Below are positions 53,207 through 62,204 of a stretch of 64,000 bases of DNA, piece after piece (within the stretch, counting starts at the first letter, position 1; every line of letters starts with the position of its first letter). A model generated the notes under the pieces. The model was not told the origin of the DNA, did not search any database, and saw nothing but the letters and a program-made list of their open reading frames with translations. Where the stretch lies: assembly GCA_034669505.1 (NCBI GenBank), contig JAXDNJ010000001.1, forward strand, positions 1-64,000, given 5' to 3'. A program made the translations under genes and the position numbers. The DNA comes from JAFASC01 sp034669505. Its GTDB lineage: Bacteria; Pseudomonadota; Alphaproteobacteria; Rhizobiales; Beijerinckiaceae.

Positions 53207-54160
53207 TCACTCGCTACCCTGCTGCCATTTGCGGCGTTGCAGCCCGAACCAGGAGACCATGATCGCGGCGAGGAGGAACGGCACCATCGCGGTCGAGATC
53301 GCCGCACCCTCGCCGAGGCTGCCGCCAAGGATCGCACGCTGATAGGAGAGCGTCGCCATCAGATGCGTGGCGTTGACGGGGCCGCCGCGGGTCATCGCCC
53401 AGATCAGCTGGAAATCCGTGAACGTGAACAGCACCGAGAAGGTCATCACGACCGCGATGATCGGCGTTAGCAGCGGATACGTGATGAAGCGGAAGTTCTG
53501 CCAGCGCGTCGCGCCGTCGATAGTCGCAGCTTCGTACAGCGACGGTGAAACCGTCTGCAGCCCCGCAAGCAACGTGATGGCGATGAACGGCACGCCGCGC
53601 CAGATATTGGCGAAGATCACGCACATCCGCGCGTTCCAGCTGTCGCCGAGAAAGTTGATGTTGGCATCGATCAGGCCGAGGTGCCGCAGGCTCCACGAGA
53701 TGATCGAGAATTGCGCGTCGAAAATCCACCAGAAGGCGATGGCCGAGAGCACGGTCGGCACGACGAACGGAATGAGGACGATAGACCGGATAAGCGCCTT
53801 GAGCGGCAGGTTCTTGTTCAAGAGCAGCGCGAGATAAAGTCCGATGACGAACTTAACCGTCGAGGCGAACAGGGTATAACCGACGGTGAAGCTCACCGCC
53901 ATCCAGAAGACGCCGTCGTCCGACAGCCAGTCGTAGTTCTCGATGCCGATGAAATGACCGGCGCGCCCAATCTTGGCATCCGTGAACGATAGCCAGACAC
54001 CGAGACCAAGCGGGTACGCGAGAAAGAGAATGAGGATCGCCATCGCCGGCAGCATGAACCAGAAGCCCTGCCAATCGCGATGCACGATGACCCGGCGCCA
54101 CGCCGCCCGCGGTGTTACGACGCCCGTCCTGCCTCCCGAGATCAATGTCGCCTGGCTCAT
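53207..54160 (-). CDS. Carbohydrate ABC transporter permease, MalF type
   Basis: A 317-residue inner-membrane protein with about six helices (WFMLPAMAILILFLAYPLGL first) and an EAA loop (YEAATIDGATRWQNFRFITY). The frame is open to 54631 but the upstream part is antisense-like noise over the binding-protein gene; ATG at 54160 begins a plausible N-terminus. Partner of the MalG-type permease. Confidence 0.9.
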   Translation of the reverse strand: MSQATLISGGRTGVVTPRAAWRRVIVHRDWQGFWFMLPAMAILILFLAYPLGLGVWLSFTDAKIGRAGHFIGIENYDWLSDDGVFWMAVSFTVGYTLFASTVKFVIGLYLALLLNKNLPLKALIRSIVLIPFVVPTVLSAIAFWWIFDAQFSIISWSLRHLGLIDANINFLGDSWNARMCVIFANIWRGVPFIAITLLAGLQTVSPSLYEAATIDGATRWQNFRFITYPLLTPIIAVVMTFSVLFTFTDFQLIWAMTRGGPVNATHLMATLSYQRAILGGSLGEGAAISTAMVPFLLAAIMVSWFGLQRRKWQQGSE

Positions 54161-54219
54161 CGCGGCTCCGGGCTTCTGGTGAAAGCGCGGCGCGAGAAAA
54201 CCCGCGCCGCCTCGATGAC

Positions 54220-55548
54220 TTACGCGCGGAAAATGCGTTGCGCCTGGCGTTCTGCCGTGCGGATCGTTCCTTTGACGTCCTCGGCGCCGGTGCAATAGCG
54301 CGCCACCATGTCGACCATGATGAAGTCCGCCAGCGCCGCCGCGGCCTTCTCGCCGATCGAACCGAGACCGCCGGCGGTCAACGTGCGCTTCGATGCCTCG
54401 CCGAACACTTTGTTCTTCGGATCCGCGGTCCAGACCGGATTGTTGTCGTAGGCGGTGAGCGTATGGGTGAGATAGCCCTGCGCGCCCTGGAGCCACGGAT
54501 TGTAATTTTCCGCTTCCATCATGAAGGCCATGAATGCTTTGCAGGCATTGGGGACTTTGGTGAAGTTGAAGGCGAAGATCGGGAAGGCGAGCTGGAGCTC
54601 GGTCGGCTTGCCGATCGGGCCGACCGGCCAAAACGCGTGATCCATATCTTCGGCGATTTCTTTCTGCTTTGCATCGCCGCCGGCGCCCGCGACTTTCGCC
54701 GCGACATAGATCGAGATTCCGTTGCCGGTCAGGTATAGCTCACCGGCAAGGAATGCTTTGTTATTGCTCGAATCGTTCCACGATGCCGTCCCCGGGATAA
54801 AGGTCTCGTAGAGCTGCTTGGTATATTCGAGCGCCTTGGCCGTCTCAGGTGAATTGATGATCACCTTGTCGTTTTTGTCGACGAGAAAGGCACCGTGGCC
54901 CCAGAGGACCCAGTGAACCCAGCCGTTGCCGTCGCCGCTCGCATGGCCGAGCGCAAAGCCGGCCGGCGTATTGTTCTTCTTCAGGCCGCGGCACAATTCG
55001 AGAAAGCCCGGGAAATCCTTCGGCACTTCCTTGAAGCCGGCCTTGTCGATCGCATTGATGCGGTAGTTGATGTAGCCGCCGTTGACCGCCACGGGAATGG
55101 CGATCCACTTGCCCTGATATTGGCCATAGGCAGCGGGCGCCGGAATCCAGCCGCCATATTTTTTGCCGAGATAATCGGCCACGTCGGTCACGTCGAGGCA
55201 TTTCTCGGGAAAGAGCTGTGCCGTCGAGTAAAGACCCCAGAGGAGATCAGGACCCTGCCCGGTATTGGCCGCAACCGAGGCCTTAGGCTGCAGGTCGTCA
55301 AAGGATTCATTCGACACGTTGACTTTGACGTTCATCGCTTTCGAGAAGGCGTCGACCATCTTCATGAACGAATCGTCCTCCGACTGGACGAAACGCTTCC
55401 AGCGCAGAAGATTGAGACTCGCGCCCGGCTCTGGCTTCCATTGCGTCGTCTGCGCGAAGGCTTTCGCGAACTCGAGCAATCCGCCGCCTGCGGCGAGACC
55501 CAGCACACCCGCACCTTTGACCAGTGTGCGCCTTGAAAAATCGTTCAT
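54220..55548 (-). CDS. Extracellular solute-binding protein, family 1 (sugar type)
   Basis: A 442-residue protein with a twin-arginine signal (FSRRTLVKGAGVLGLAAGGG, cleavage after AFA). GGAGGAGAAAG precedes the ATG. NTGQGPDLLWGLYSTAQLF and the C-terminal WLQGAQGYLTHTL fit SBP_bac_1 proteins that bind sugars or polyols. It is followed by both permease genes. Tat export implies folding in the cytoplasm. Confidence 0.9.
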   Translation of the reverse strand: MNDFSRRTLVKGAGVLGLAAGGGLLEFAKAFAQTTQWKPEPGASLNLLRWKRFVQSEDDSFMKMVDAFSKAMNVKVNVSNESFDDLQPKASVAANTGQGPDLLWGLYSTAQLFPEKCLDVTDVADYLGKKYGGWIPAPAAYGQYQGKWIAIPVAVNGGYINYRINAIDKAGFKEVPKDFPGFLELCRGLKKNNTPAGFALGHASGDGNGWVHWVLWGHGAFLVDKNDKVIINSPETAKALEYTKQLYETFIPGTASWNDSSNNKAFLAGELYLTGNGISIYVAAKVAGAGGDAKQKEIAEDMDHAFWPVGPIGKPTELQLAFPIFAFNFTKVPNACKAFMAFMMEAENYNPWLQGAQGYLTHTLTAYDNNPVWTADPKNKVFGEASKRTLTAGGLGSIGEKAAAALADFIMVDMVARYCTGAEDVKGTIRTAERQAQRIFRA

Positions 55549-55596
55549 CTTTCTCCTCCCGTTAGTTCTTGGTTCATTGGATTGTTGTGCCGGCGC

Positions 55597-56655
55597 TCAG
55601 TTCAAGATGCGCCTGCCGGTTTCCGCATCAAAGAGATGCGCAAGCCTCGGATTCGGCGCTAGCCTGATGCTCTCGCCCGGCTTCGGCATCACGCGTTCGC
55701 GGAACACGCAAACGATGTCATGATCGCCGGAGCGAGCGACCACCTGCGTCTCCGAGCCGGTCGGCTCAATGACGACGACTTCGGCGGGGATGCCGTCGTC
55801 AGCAATATGGAAGTGCTCCGGCCGAATGCCGTAGATGACCGGCTTGCCATCGGAATTGGCCGGAATGTTGAGGAGGGGCAGGTCCGCCCCGGCCTGCGTG
55901 AGAACCTTGCCGCCGCTGATACGCCCGCTGACGAAATTCATCGCCGGCGAGCCGATGAAGCCGGCAACGAACAGGTTATCCGGCCGGTCATAGAGTTCAA
56001 GCGGCGCGCCGATCTGCTCGACCAGCCCGTCATGCATGACGACGATCTTGTCGGCCATCGTCATCGCCTCGATCTGATCGTGCGTGACATAGACGATGGT
56101 GGTCTCCAGCCGCTGATGCAGCTCCTTGATCTCGGTGCGCATCGCGACGCGCAGCTTCGCATCTAGATTGGACAACGGCTCGTCGAACAGGAACACCTGC
56201 GGATCGCGCACGATCGCGCGCCCCATGGCGACGCGTTGGCGCTGTCCCCCGGAGAGCTGGCGCGGATAGCGATCGAGCAACGCTTTCAATCCCAAGATAT
56301 CGGCCGCACGTTGGACTCGGCTCTGGATTTCCGCGCGCGGCGCATTCCTGAGCTTCAGCGAGAAGCCCATGTTATCGAAGACCGTCATATGCGGATAAAG
56401 CGCGTAGTTCTGGAACACCATCGCGATGTCGCGCTCTTTCGGCGGTACATCGTTGACGACACGTCCGCCGATGCGGATTTCGCCGCCGGTGATGTTTTCG
56501 AGTCCAGCGATCATGCGCAAAAGCGTCGATTTTCCGCAGCCGGACGGGCCGACAAGAATGACGAATTCGCCATCCTCGATGTCAACATCCACCCCGTGGA
56601 TAACCGCTGTCGCTCCAAATGCCTTGCGCACGCCCCGGATTTCAACCGACGCCAT
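55597..56655 (-). CDS. Sugar ABC transporter ATPase, UgpC/MalK type
   Basis: A 352-residue ATPase: Walker A GPSGCGKST (36-44), Q-loop, signature LSGGQRQRVAMGRAIV, Walker B VFLFDEPLSNLD, switch His in VTHDQIEAMT and a C-terminal TOBE/OB region (GIRPEHFHIADDG). The start at 56655 (MASVEIRG) has GGGGAGGAG upstream. First gene of the transporter operon. Confidence 0.93.
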   Translation of the reverse strand: MASVEIRGVRKAFGATAVIHGVDVDIEDGEFVILVGPSGCGKSTLLRMIAGLENITGGEIRIGGRVVNDVPPKERDIAMVFQNYALYPHMTVFDNMGFSLKLRNAPRAEIQSRVQRAADILGLKALLDRYPRQLSGGQRQRVAMGRAIVRDPQVFLFDEPLSNLDAKLRVAMRTEIKELHQRLETTIVYVTHDQIEAMTMADKIVVMHDGLVEQIGAPLELYDRPDNLFVAGFIGSPAMNFVSGRISGGKVLTQAGADLPLLNIPANSDGKPVIYGIRPEHFHIADDGIPAEVVVIEPTGSETQVVARSGDHDIVCVFRERVMPKPGESIRLAPNPRLAHLFDAETGRRILN

Positions 56656-56671
56656 TCCTACTCCTCCCCGA

Positions 56672-56776
56672 AAGCGGGTTGATTCCCGCTTAATTCTTAT
56701 GCGAATTTTCCGCCCCGCTTGCCCAAGCGGTTTTTGCTCGCGCATGATGGCGAGCGGCTGCTAGAAAGCAAGCGGG
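56672..56776. promoter_or_regulatory. Cluster of AAGCGG/CCGCTT half-sites between divergent genes
   Basis: AAGCGGG-N6-CCCGCTT (56672-56691) is a 7-base-arm palindrome just ahead of the ATPase gene. CCGCTT-GCCC-AAGCGG (56715-56730) is a second palindrome, and AAGCGGG recurs at 56770-56776. Five half-sites in about 105 bases between the ABC operon and the divergent dehydrogenase suggest a shared operator. No regulator gene is adjacent. Confidence 0.4.
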
Positions 56777-56849
56777 TAATTGTGGCGCCGGTAAACCGCC
56801 CGGCGGCTTTTGCCGCATCTGCGACCAAAGTTCATGAGGTTTTGCGAGC

Positions 56850-57830
56850 GTGAGCGAGTTCGAAGTTTTGATGCCGGGCGCGTTGCCCGGGCTCGTCATT
56901 AGCGGCCTGGAGCGGGGCTGCAAGCTGCACAAATTGTGGGAGGCCCCTGATAGTGACGCGGCGCTGAAAGAACTCGCGCCGCGCATTCGCGGCGTGGCCG
57001 CGGGCGGCGGGCACGCGCGCATGGACGGGGCATTCCTCGCGCGCCTGCCGAAGCTCGAAATCGTTGCCAGCTATGGCGTCGGCTACGACCACATTGACGC
57101 CAAATGGGCCGGCGCCCACAACATCATTGTCACGAACACCCCGGACGTCCTCAACGAGGAAGTCGCCGATACTGCGATCGGGCTTATCCTTTGCGCGGTG
57201 CGGCAGTTTCCGCAGGCGGATCGCTATCTGCGCGAGGGCAAATGGCTGCAAAAGCCCTTTCCGCTGACCGCAACCCTACGCAACCGCACCCTCGGCATCG
57301 TCGGCCTCGGCCGCATCGGCAGGGCAATCGCCAAGCGCGCGGAGACCTTTGGCCTGAAGATCGTCTACCATGGCCGCAAACGGCAGGCCGATGCCGGTTA
57401 TGAATACTTCCCCTCGCTAGTTGAGATGGCGCGGGCCTGCGACATTCTGCTTGTCATCACGCCGGGCGGGCCCGAGACGAAGCACCTGATCAATGCGGAG
57501 GTGCTGGAAGCGCTCGGTCCCGAGGGCGTGCTGATCAACGTCGCCCGCGGCTCGGTCATCGACGAGGAGGCGCTAATCACGGCGCTGCGGGAGCGCAAGA
57601 TCATGACGGCTGGGCTCGATGTCTTTGCTCAGGAGCCGCGCGTGCCGCAGGCTCTCATCGACATGGATCATGTCGTGCTCTTTCCTCATGTCGGCTCAGC
57701 TTCCGTTCATACGCGCAATGCGATGGGCCAGCTCGTCGTCGAAAATCTCTTGTCCTATGCCGCCGGGCGCGGGCCGCTGACGCCGGTCGTGGAAACGCCT
57801 TGGCCGCGTGAGAAGAGCGGTGCACATTAA
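56850..57830 (+). CDS. D-isomer-specific 2-hydroxyacid dehydrogenase
   Basis: A 326-residue NAD(P)-dependent oxidoreductase of the glyoxylate/hydroxypyruvate reductase type. GIVGLGRIGRAIAKRAETFG (Rossmann fold), NVARGSVIDEEAL (catalytic Arg region), AGLDVFAQEP (Glu) and FPHVGSAS (His) give the Arg-Glu-His triad. Start GTG at 56850. Divergent from a sugar transporter operon, with which it may act on a sugar acid; this is inference. Confidence 0.88.
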   Translation: MSEFEVLMPGALPGLVISGLERGCKLHKLWEAPDSDAALKELAPRIRGVAAGGGHARMDGAFLARLPKLEIVASYGVGYDHIDAKWAGAHNIIVTNTPDVLNEEVADTAIGLILCAVRQFPQADRYLREGKWLQKPFPLTATLRNRTLGIVGLGRIGRAIAKRAETFGLKIVYHGRKRQADAGYEYFPSLVEMARACDILLVITPGGPETKHLINAEVLEALGPEGVLINVARGSVIDEEALITALRERKIMTAGLDVFAQEPRVPQALIDMDHVVLFPHVGSASVHTRNAMGQLVVENLLSYAAGRGPLTPVVETPWPREKSGAH

Positions 57831-57852
57831 GTCCACGAATCCTGGAGGCGAA

Positions 57853-58692
57853 ATGATGCTCAGCTCCCGCCGATCGCCGCTGCAGCTCGACCGAAGCGGC
57901 CCGGCCGTCATCCTTGCCTTCAGTCTGGTGCTGATGGCGCAGGCGAGCGCCGCGATCGACCTGACCAGCGTCGAAAAACTGGCCGGCCAATGGGACTTGT
58001 CGCTGAACGACACGAACCGGCGCTGCCGCCTGGTGTTGCGCCCGGAGCAGCTTGGACCCGGGCTGGCCCTGGGTATGCCGGCCGGGTGCCGGCGCGCCAT
58101 GCCGCTTCTTGGCGAAGTCGGCAGCTGGACGCTGCAACCCGGCGATCGCCTGACCTTTGCCGACGCGAAAGGCAAAGAAGTGCTCGCCTTCCTGCCGAAT
58201 GGCGAGGGTCCGCTTCTCGCCAAAGGTCCCGAGGGCGAAACCTACCGGCTGATGAGTGCGGAGACTTCCGCCCAAGGGCTCCGCTTCACCGATCTGCCCG
58301 CCATGCCGGTGCCCGGCTTCGAGACCCCGGCGCCCGCTCCCCCGCCGCTCGTGGTGGCGGCCACCACCACGCCGGGGGCCGCATCATCCGCGAAGCCCGA
58401 CGAGATTGCGGGCCGCTATTCCGTGTTGCGCGAAGGCGGCAAAGACACCGGCTGCATGCTGACCCTCGATGCCAAAGCGCGAGGGCTCAAGGGCGGCAAC
58501 AAGGCGCTGCTCGCCCCGGCGTGCCGCGACCAGGGCATCATCATTTTCGATCCGGTCGGCTGGACGATCGAAAAAGGCCGGCTCAAACTTACCGCCCGCA
58601 AGGGACACCACGCGCTTTTCGAGCAAAAGGGCGACGGCACCTGGGAGAAGGACCCGAAAGAGGGCAAAGCGCTCGGCCTGAAGAAGATGTAG
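57853..58692 (+). CDS. Protein with two AprI/Inh metalloprotease-inhibitor-like domains
   Basis: A 279-residue secreted protein; signal peptide from residue 14 to about 34. Two domains of about 90 residues follow, joined by a Pro/Ala-rich linker (TPAPAPPPLVVAATTTPGA). Each has the pattern GxW/GRYSV, a Cys, a strand and a second Cys about 20 residues later (CRLVLRPEQLGPGLALGM...GC; CMLTLDAKA...APAC). The family inhibits serralysin-type proteases in the periplasm. No serralysin is in the window. The start at 57853 follows GGAGG. Target unknown. Confidence 0.75.
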   Translation: MMLSSRRSPLQLDRSGPAVILAFSLVLMAQASAAIDLTSVEKLAGQWDLSLNDTNRRCRLVLRPEQLGPGLALGMPAGCRRAMPLLGEVGSWTLQPGDRLTFADAKGKEVLAFLPNGEGPLLAKGPEGETYRLMSAETSAQGLRFTDLPAMPVPGFETPAPAPPPLVVAATTTPGAASSAKPDEIAGRYSVLREGGKDTGCMLTLDAKARGLKGGNKALLAPACRDQGIIIFDPVGWTIEKGRLKLTARKGHHALFEQKGDGTWEKDPKEGKALGLKKM

Positions 58693-58763
58693 CGGAGCGC
58701 GATGTAGCGGAGCACTCTTGGCGCGCTTATCTGCTGAACTCACGATTTGCACAGGAGAGGCGC

Positions 58764-59138
58764 ATGCCCGCCGCACAGGCCAAGATTCCCGGTCCCGATC
58801 ACCCGATCACGATTTCTCCGTCGCAGAAACGCGTGCGCGTGCGGCTTAGAGGCGAGGTGATTGCCGATACAGGCGACGCGCTCGATTTGAAGGAATCGAC
58901 CTATCCCGTCGTGCATTATGTGCCGCGCCGCGCCGTGCAAATGGATCGTCTCGTCAGGACCGATCGCAGCACGCACTGCCCCTATAAGGGTGACGCGAGC
59001 TATTTCAGCATTCTTGCGCAGGACGGCACCCCCATCGAGAATGCGGTCTGGTCATATGAGACGCCGTTTCCTGCGATGCATGAGATCGCGGGTTACCTCG
59101 CCTTCTATCCGAACAAGGTCGAGATCAGCGCCGCCTGA
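58764..59138 (+). CDS. DUF427-domain protein
   Basis: A 124-residue protein of the DUF427 beta-tent family: KRVRVRLRGEVIADTGDALDL, YVPRRAVQM, STHCPYKGDASYFS and AFYPNKVEI. The ATG follows AGGAGAGG. Structures of the family are known but no reaction is established. Confidence 0.85.
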   Translation: MPAAQAKIPGPDHPITISPSQKRVRVRLRGEVIADTGDALDLKESTYPVVHYVPRRAVQMDRLVRTDRSTHCPYKGDASYFSILAQDGTPIENAVWSYETPFPAMHEIAGYLAFYPNKVEISAA

Positions 59139-59141
59139 CGT

Positions 59142-59222
59142 GTCATTCCGGCGCAAGCGGGAATCCAGAGCAACGTCACGGATGTCTGGATTCCCGGTGG
59201 CGCTACGCGCGCCGGGAATGAC
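59142..59222. repeat. Palindromic intergenic repeat, copy 2
   Basis: Ends GTCATTCCGG (59142-59151) and CCGGGAATGAC are complementary, enclosing GCGGGAATCCAGAG and TCTGGATTCCCG, which also pair. It matches copy 1 (13904-13984) in reverse orientation. It sits between the DUF427 gene and the CoA-transferase gene. Confidence 0.75.
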
Positions 59223-59272
59223 AACGCTGGGCGATCTGACTATGACGGTGCGACAACGCCAGAGTAGAAAAA

Positions 59273-60472
59273 GTGTCCGCACCTCTCCAAGGCATCCGCG
59301 TTCTCGAACTCGCTCGCATTCTCGCCGGCCCTTGGGCCGGGCAATTGCTCGCCGATCTCGGCGCCGATGTCGTCAAGGTCGAGCGCTCGAAAACCGGCGA
59401 CGACACGCGCGCCTGGGGCCCGCCCTTTGTCGAAGGTGCTGATGGCAGCAATCTCGGCGCCGGCTATTATCATTCCTGCAATCGCGGCAAACGCGGCGCC
59501 GTCGCTGATTTCGAAACGCCGGAAGGCCAGAAGATCGTCAAGCAATTGGCTAGGCATGCCGATGTGCTCATCGAGAATTTCAAGTTTGGCGGGCTGAAGA
59601 AATACGGTCTCGATTACGACAGCCTGAAAAAAATCAATCCGAAACTCATCTATTGCTCGATCACCGGCTTCGGCCAGAACGGGCCCTATGCGTCGCGTCC
59701 CGGCTATGATTTCCTCGTGCAGGGCATGGGCGGCCTTATGTCGATCACCGGTCCGATTGAAGGACCGCCTTACAAAGCCGGTGTCGCCGTCGGCGACATT
59801 TTCACCGGCCTCTATTCGACGATCGCGATCGAAGCCGCGCTGGTGCGGCGTGAGCGCACCGGCGAGGGTGCTTTCATCGATTGCTGCCTGATCGATTCGA
59901 TCGTCGGCATCCTGGGCAATCAGGCTTTGTACTATCTCGTATCCGGCAAAGAGCCGCCGCGCATGGGCAATGCGCATGCGACGGTGATTCCCTACGACGT
60001 GTTCAAAGCGTCCGACGGCGATTTCATCATCGCGAGCGGCAATGACGGACAATACCAGCGGCTGGTGCAGTTGCTCGGCCGCCCCGAGCTGGCCGATGAT
60101 CCGCGCTTTCGCGAGAACAAGGACCGCATCGCCAACCGCGTCGAGCTCACCCGGATTCTGAACGAACTCACCTCGAAACATACCCGCCCAGATCTCCTCG
60201 AGCGGTTAGAGGCGGCGGGCGTTCCGGCGGGACCAATCAACACGCTGTCGGAAGTCTTCGCCGACCCGCAGGTGATCGCCCGCGGCATGCGTATCGATTC
60301 AGTCAACCCGCGCGCCAAAGGCGGCACCACACCGGGTCTGCGTACCCCGATTATGATCGACGGCGTGCCCGCCGCATCGTCGCGCGCCTCGCCCGCGCTC
60401 GGCGAGCATTCGGATGATGTTCTGTCCGACCCGGCATGGGGCGGCAGCACTTCGCAAGTAAAAGCAGGATAG
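59273..60472 (+). CDS. CaiB/BaiF family (class III) CoA-transferase
   Basis: A 399-residue enzyme moving CoA between carboxylic acids. LELARILAGPWAGQLLADLGADVVKVE at the start, NFKFGGLKKYGLDYDSLK, YCSITGFGQNGPYASRPGYD (family catalytic Asp) and GVPAGPINTLSEVFADPQV are characteristic. Start GTG at 59273. The substrate is not clear. Two bases separate it from the ThDP-enzyme gene. Confidence 0.92.
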   Translation: MSAPLQGIRVLELARILAGPWAGQLLADLGADVVKVERSKTGDDTRAWGPPFVEGADGSNLGAGYYHSCNRGKRGAVADFETPEGQKIVKQLARHADVLIENFKFGGLKKYGLDYDSLKKINPKLIYCSITGFGQNGPYASRPGYDFLVQGMGGLMSITGPIEGPPYKAGVAVGDIFTGLYSTIAIEAALVRRERTGEGAFIDCCLIDSIVGILGNQALYYLVSGKEPPRMGNAHATVIPYDVFKASDGDFIIASGNDGQYQRLVQLLGRPELADDPRFRENKDRIANRVELTRILNELTSKHTRPDLLERLEAAGVPAGPINTLSEVFADPQVIARGMRIDSVNPRAKGGTTPGLRTPIMIDGVPAASSRASPALGEHSDDVLSDPAWGGSTSQVKAG

Positions 60473-60474
60473 AG

Positions 60475-62157
60475 ATGCGCGCATCCAACACCCGCACCGG
60501 CGGACAAATCCTCGTCGACCAGCTCGTCGCGCAGGGCGTCGAGCACGTCTTCTGCGTTCCCGGCGAATCCTATCTCGCCGTGCTCGACGCGTTTCACGAC
60601 GCCAAGCTCAATATCACGGTCTGCCGCCAGGAAGGCGGCGCGACGATGATGGCGGATGCGAGCGCGCGTCTGACCGGGCGTCCCGGCATCGCCTTCGTCA
60701 CGCGCGGCCCCGGCGCGACAAATGCGATGCCCGCGATCCACATCGCCGAGCATGACGACGTGCCGCTGATCCTCTTCGTCGGGCAGGTCGGTCGTGAGAT
60801 GCGCGAGCGCGGTGCGTTCCAGGAGATGAACTATCGCGCGCTGTTCGGCTCGACGACGAAATGGGCGACCGAGATCGACGATCCCGCGCGCATCCCCGAG
60901 ATCGTCTCGCGCGCTTTCCACGTCGCGATGCAGGGCCGGCCGGGACCGGTTGTCATCGCCCTGCCGGAAGACATGCTCACCGAGCAAGCGGCTGTCGAGG
61001 ATGCCGCGCGTGTCACGCGCGTCGAGACCTATCCCGGCAAACAGCAGATGGCGGAGCTGCAGAAGCTGCTGTCAGAAGCGAAAGCGCCGATCGTCATTCT
61101 CGGCGGCGGCGGTTGGACGCCTGGGGCGGTTGACGACATGCGCGGCTTCGCCGAGCGCTTCGCGCTACTCGTCTCGACCGTGTTTCGCCGCGCCATGCTG
61201 TTCGACTACGGGCATCCGAGTTACATAGGAGAGCTCGGCATCTCGCCCAATCCGAAGCTGAAAGCGCGGATCGAATCTGCCGATCTCGTGCTCATCATCG
61301 GCGACCGCATGGCGGAACTGCAATCGCAGGCCTATACGCTCTTCGAAATCCCGAATCCGCGGCAAAAGCTCGTGCACGTTCATGCCGACGCGGAAGAGCT
61401 CGGACGCGTCTACCACCCGCATCTTGCGATCCACGCGACGCCGGCCGCATTCTGCGCCGCGCTGGCAGACCTGCAGCCGCCGAAGGACATTGCCTGGGCA
61501 AACGCAACCCGCGACTCGCGTGCCGATTACATCGCATGGACGGAAAAGCCCTCGCCTTCGCCGGGCGCGGTGCATATCGGCGAACTCGCGATCTTCGTGC
61601 GCGATCACATTCCGGCGGACGCGATCATCACCAACGGTGCCGGCAATTTCGCGGGATGGGTGCAACGTTACATGCGCTACCGGGCTTTCGGCACGCAGCT
61701 CGCGCCGACTTCGGGCTCGATGGGGTATGGCGTGCCGGCGGCGGTCGGCGCCAAGCGGGTTCAGCCGCATCGGATGGTGATCTGTTTTGCCGGCGACGGC
61801 GATTTCCTGATGAACGGCCAGGAATTCGCGACTGCCGTCCAATACGAGCTGCCGATCATCGTCATCCTCTTAGACAATGGCATGTACGGCACGATCCGCA
61901 TGCATCAGGAGCGCGACTATCCCGGCCGCATCTCGGCGACGGCACTGAAGAACCCGGATTTTGCCGCTTACGCCCGCGCCTTCGGCGGCCATGGCGAGAC
62001 GGTCGAGCGAACGGAAGATTTCGGCCCGGCATTCGAGCGCGCGCTTGCGTCGGGCAAGCCGGCGATCATTCACACGAAGGTCGATCCCGAGGCGATTACA
62101 CCGACGATGACGCTCAGCCAAATCCGCGAGAAGGCGGTGGCGGGAAAGTCGCGCTAA
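60475..62157 (+). CDS. Thiamine-diphosphate-dependent enzyme, acetolactate-synthase-like
   Basis: A 560-residue protein with the three-domain IlvB-like layout: Pyr domain with catalytic Glu53 (VCRQEGGATMMADASARL), middle domain, and PP domain with GDGDFLMNGQEFATA and VILLDNGMYG. It resembles IlvB-type decarboxylases/carboligases, but no small subunit (ilvN) is adjacent, so a non-biosynthetic role is likely. It follows the CaiB-type gene by two bases. Confidence 0.88.
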   Translation: MRASNTRTGGQILVDQLVAQGVEHVFCVPGESYLAVLDAFHDAKLNITVCRQEGGATMMADASARLTGRPGIAFVTRGPGATNAMPAIHIAEHDDVPLILFVGQVGREMRERGAFQEMNYRALFGSTTKWATEIDDPARIPEIVSRAFHVAMQGRPGPVVIALPEDMLTEQAAVEDAARVTRVETYPGKQQMAELQKLLSEAKAPIVILGGGGWTPGAVDDMRGFAERFALLVSTVFRRAMLFDYGHPSYIGELGISPNPKLKARIESADLVLIIGDRMAELQSQAYTLFEIPNPRQKLVHVHADAEELGRVYHPHLAIHATPAAFCAALADLQPPKDIAWANATRDSRADYIAWTEKPSPSPGAVHIGELAIFVRDHIPADAIITNGAGNFAGWVQRYMRYRAFGTQLAPTSGSMGYGVPAAVGAKRVQPHRMVICFAGDGDFLMNGQEFATAVQYELPIIVILLDNGMYGTIRMHQERDYPGRISATALKNPDFAAYARAFGGHGETVERTEDFGPAFERALASGKPAIIHTKVDPEAITPTMTLSQIREKAVAGKSR

Positions 62158-62164
62158 ACGCTGC

Positions 62165-62190
62165 CCGACCCTCCCGCTGGGGAGGGTCGG
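62165..62190. terminator. Hairpin between convergent genes
   Basis: CCGACCCTCCC (62165-62175) and GGGAGGGTCGG (62180-62190) form an 11-base perfect stem with loop GCTG, between the ThDP-enzyme gene and the convergent binding-protein gene. No T-run follows on either strand, so intrinsic termination would be weak; it may block RNA decay. Confidence 0.35.
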
Positions 62191-62204
62191 CGCTGCCGGC
62201 GTTA

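Noticed and set aside
56715..56735. Hairpin followed by five T on the plus strand, terminator-like
   Set aside because: No plus-strand gene lies just upstream; the stem is better explained as part of the AAGCGG half-site cluster.
59273..62157. Oxalate degradation operon frc-oxc
   Set aside because: The ThDP protein has acetolactate-synthase-like motifs and not those of oxalyl-CoA decarboxylase as I know them.
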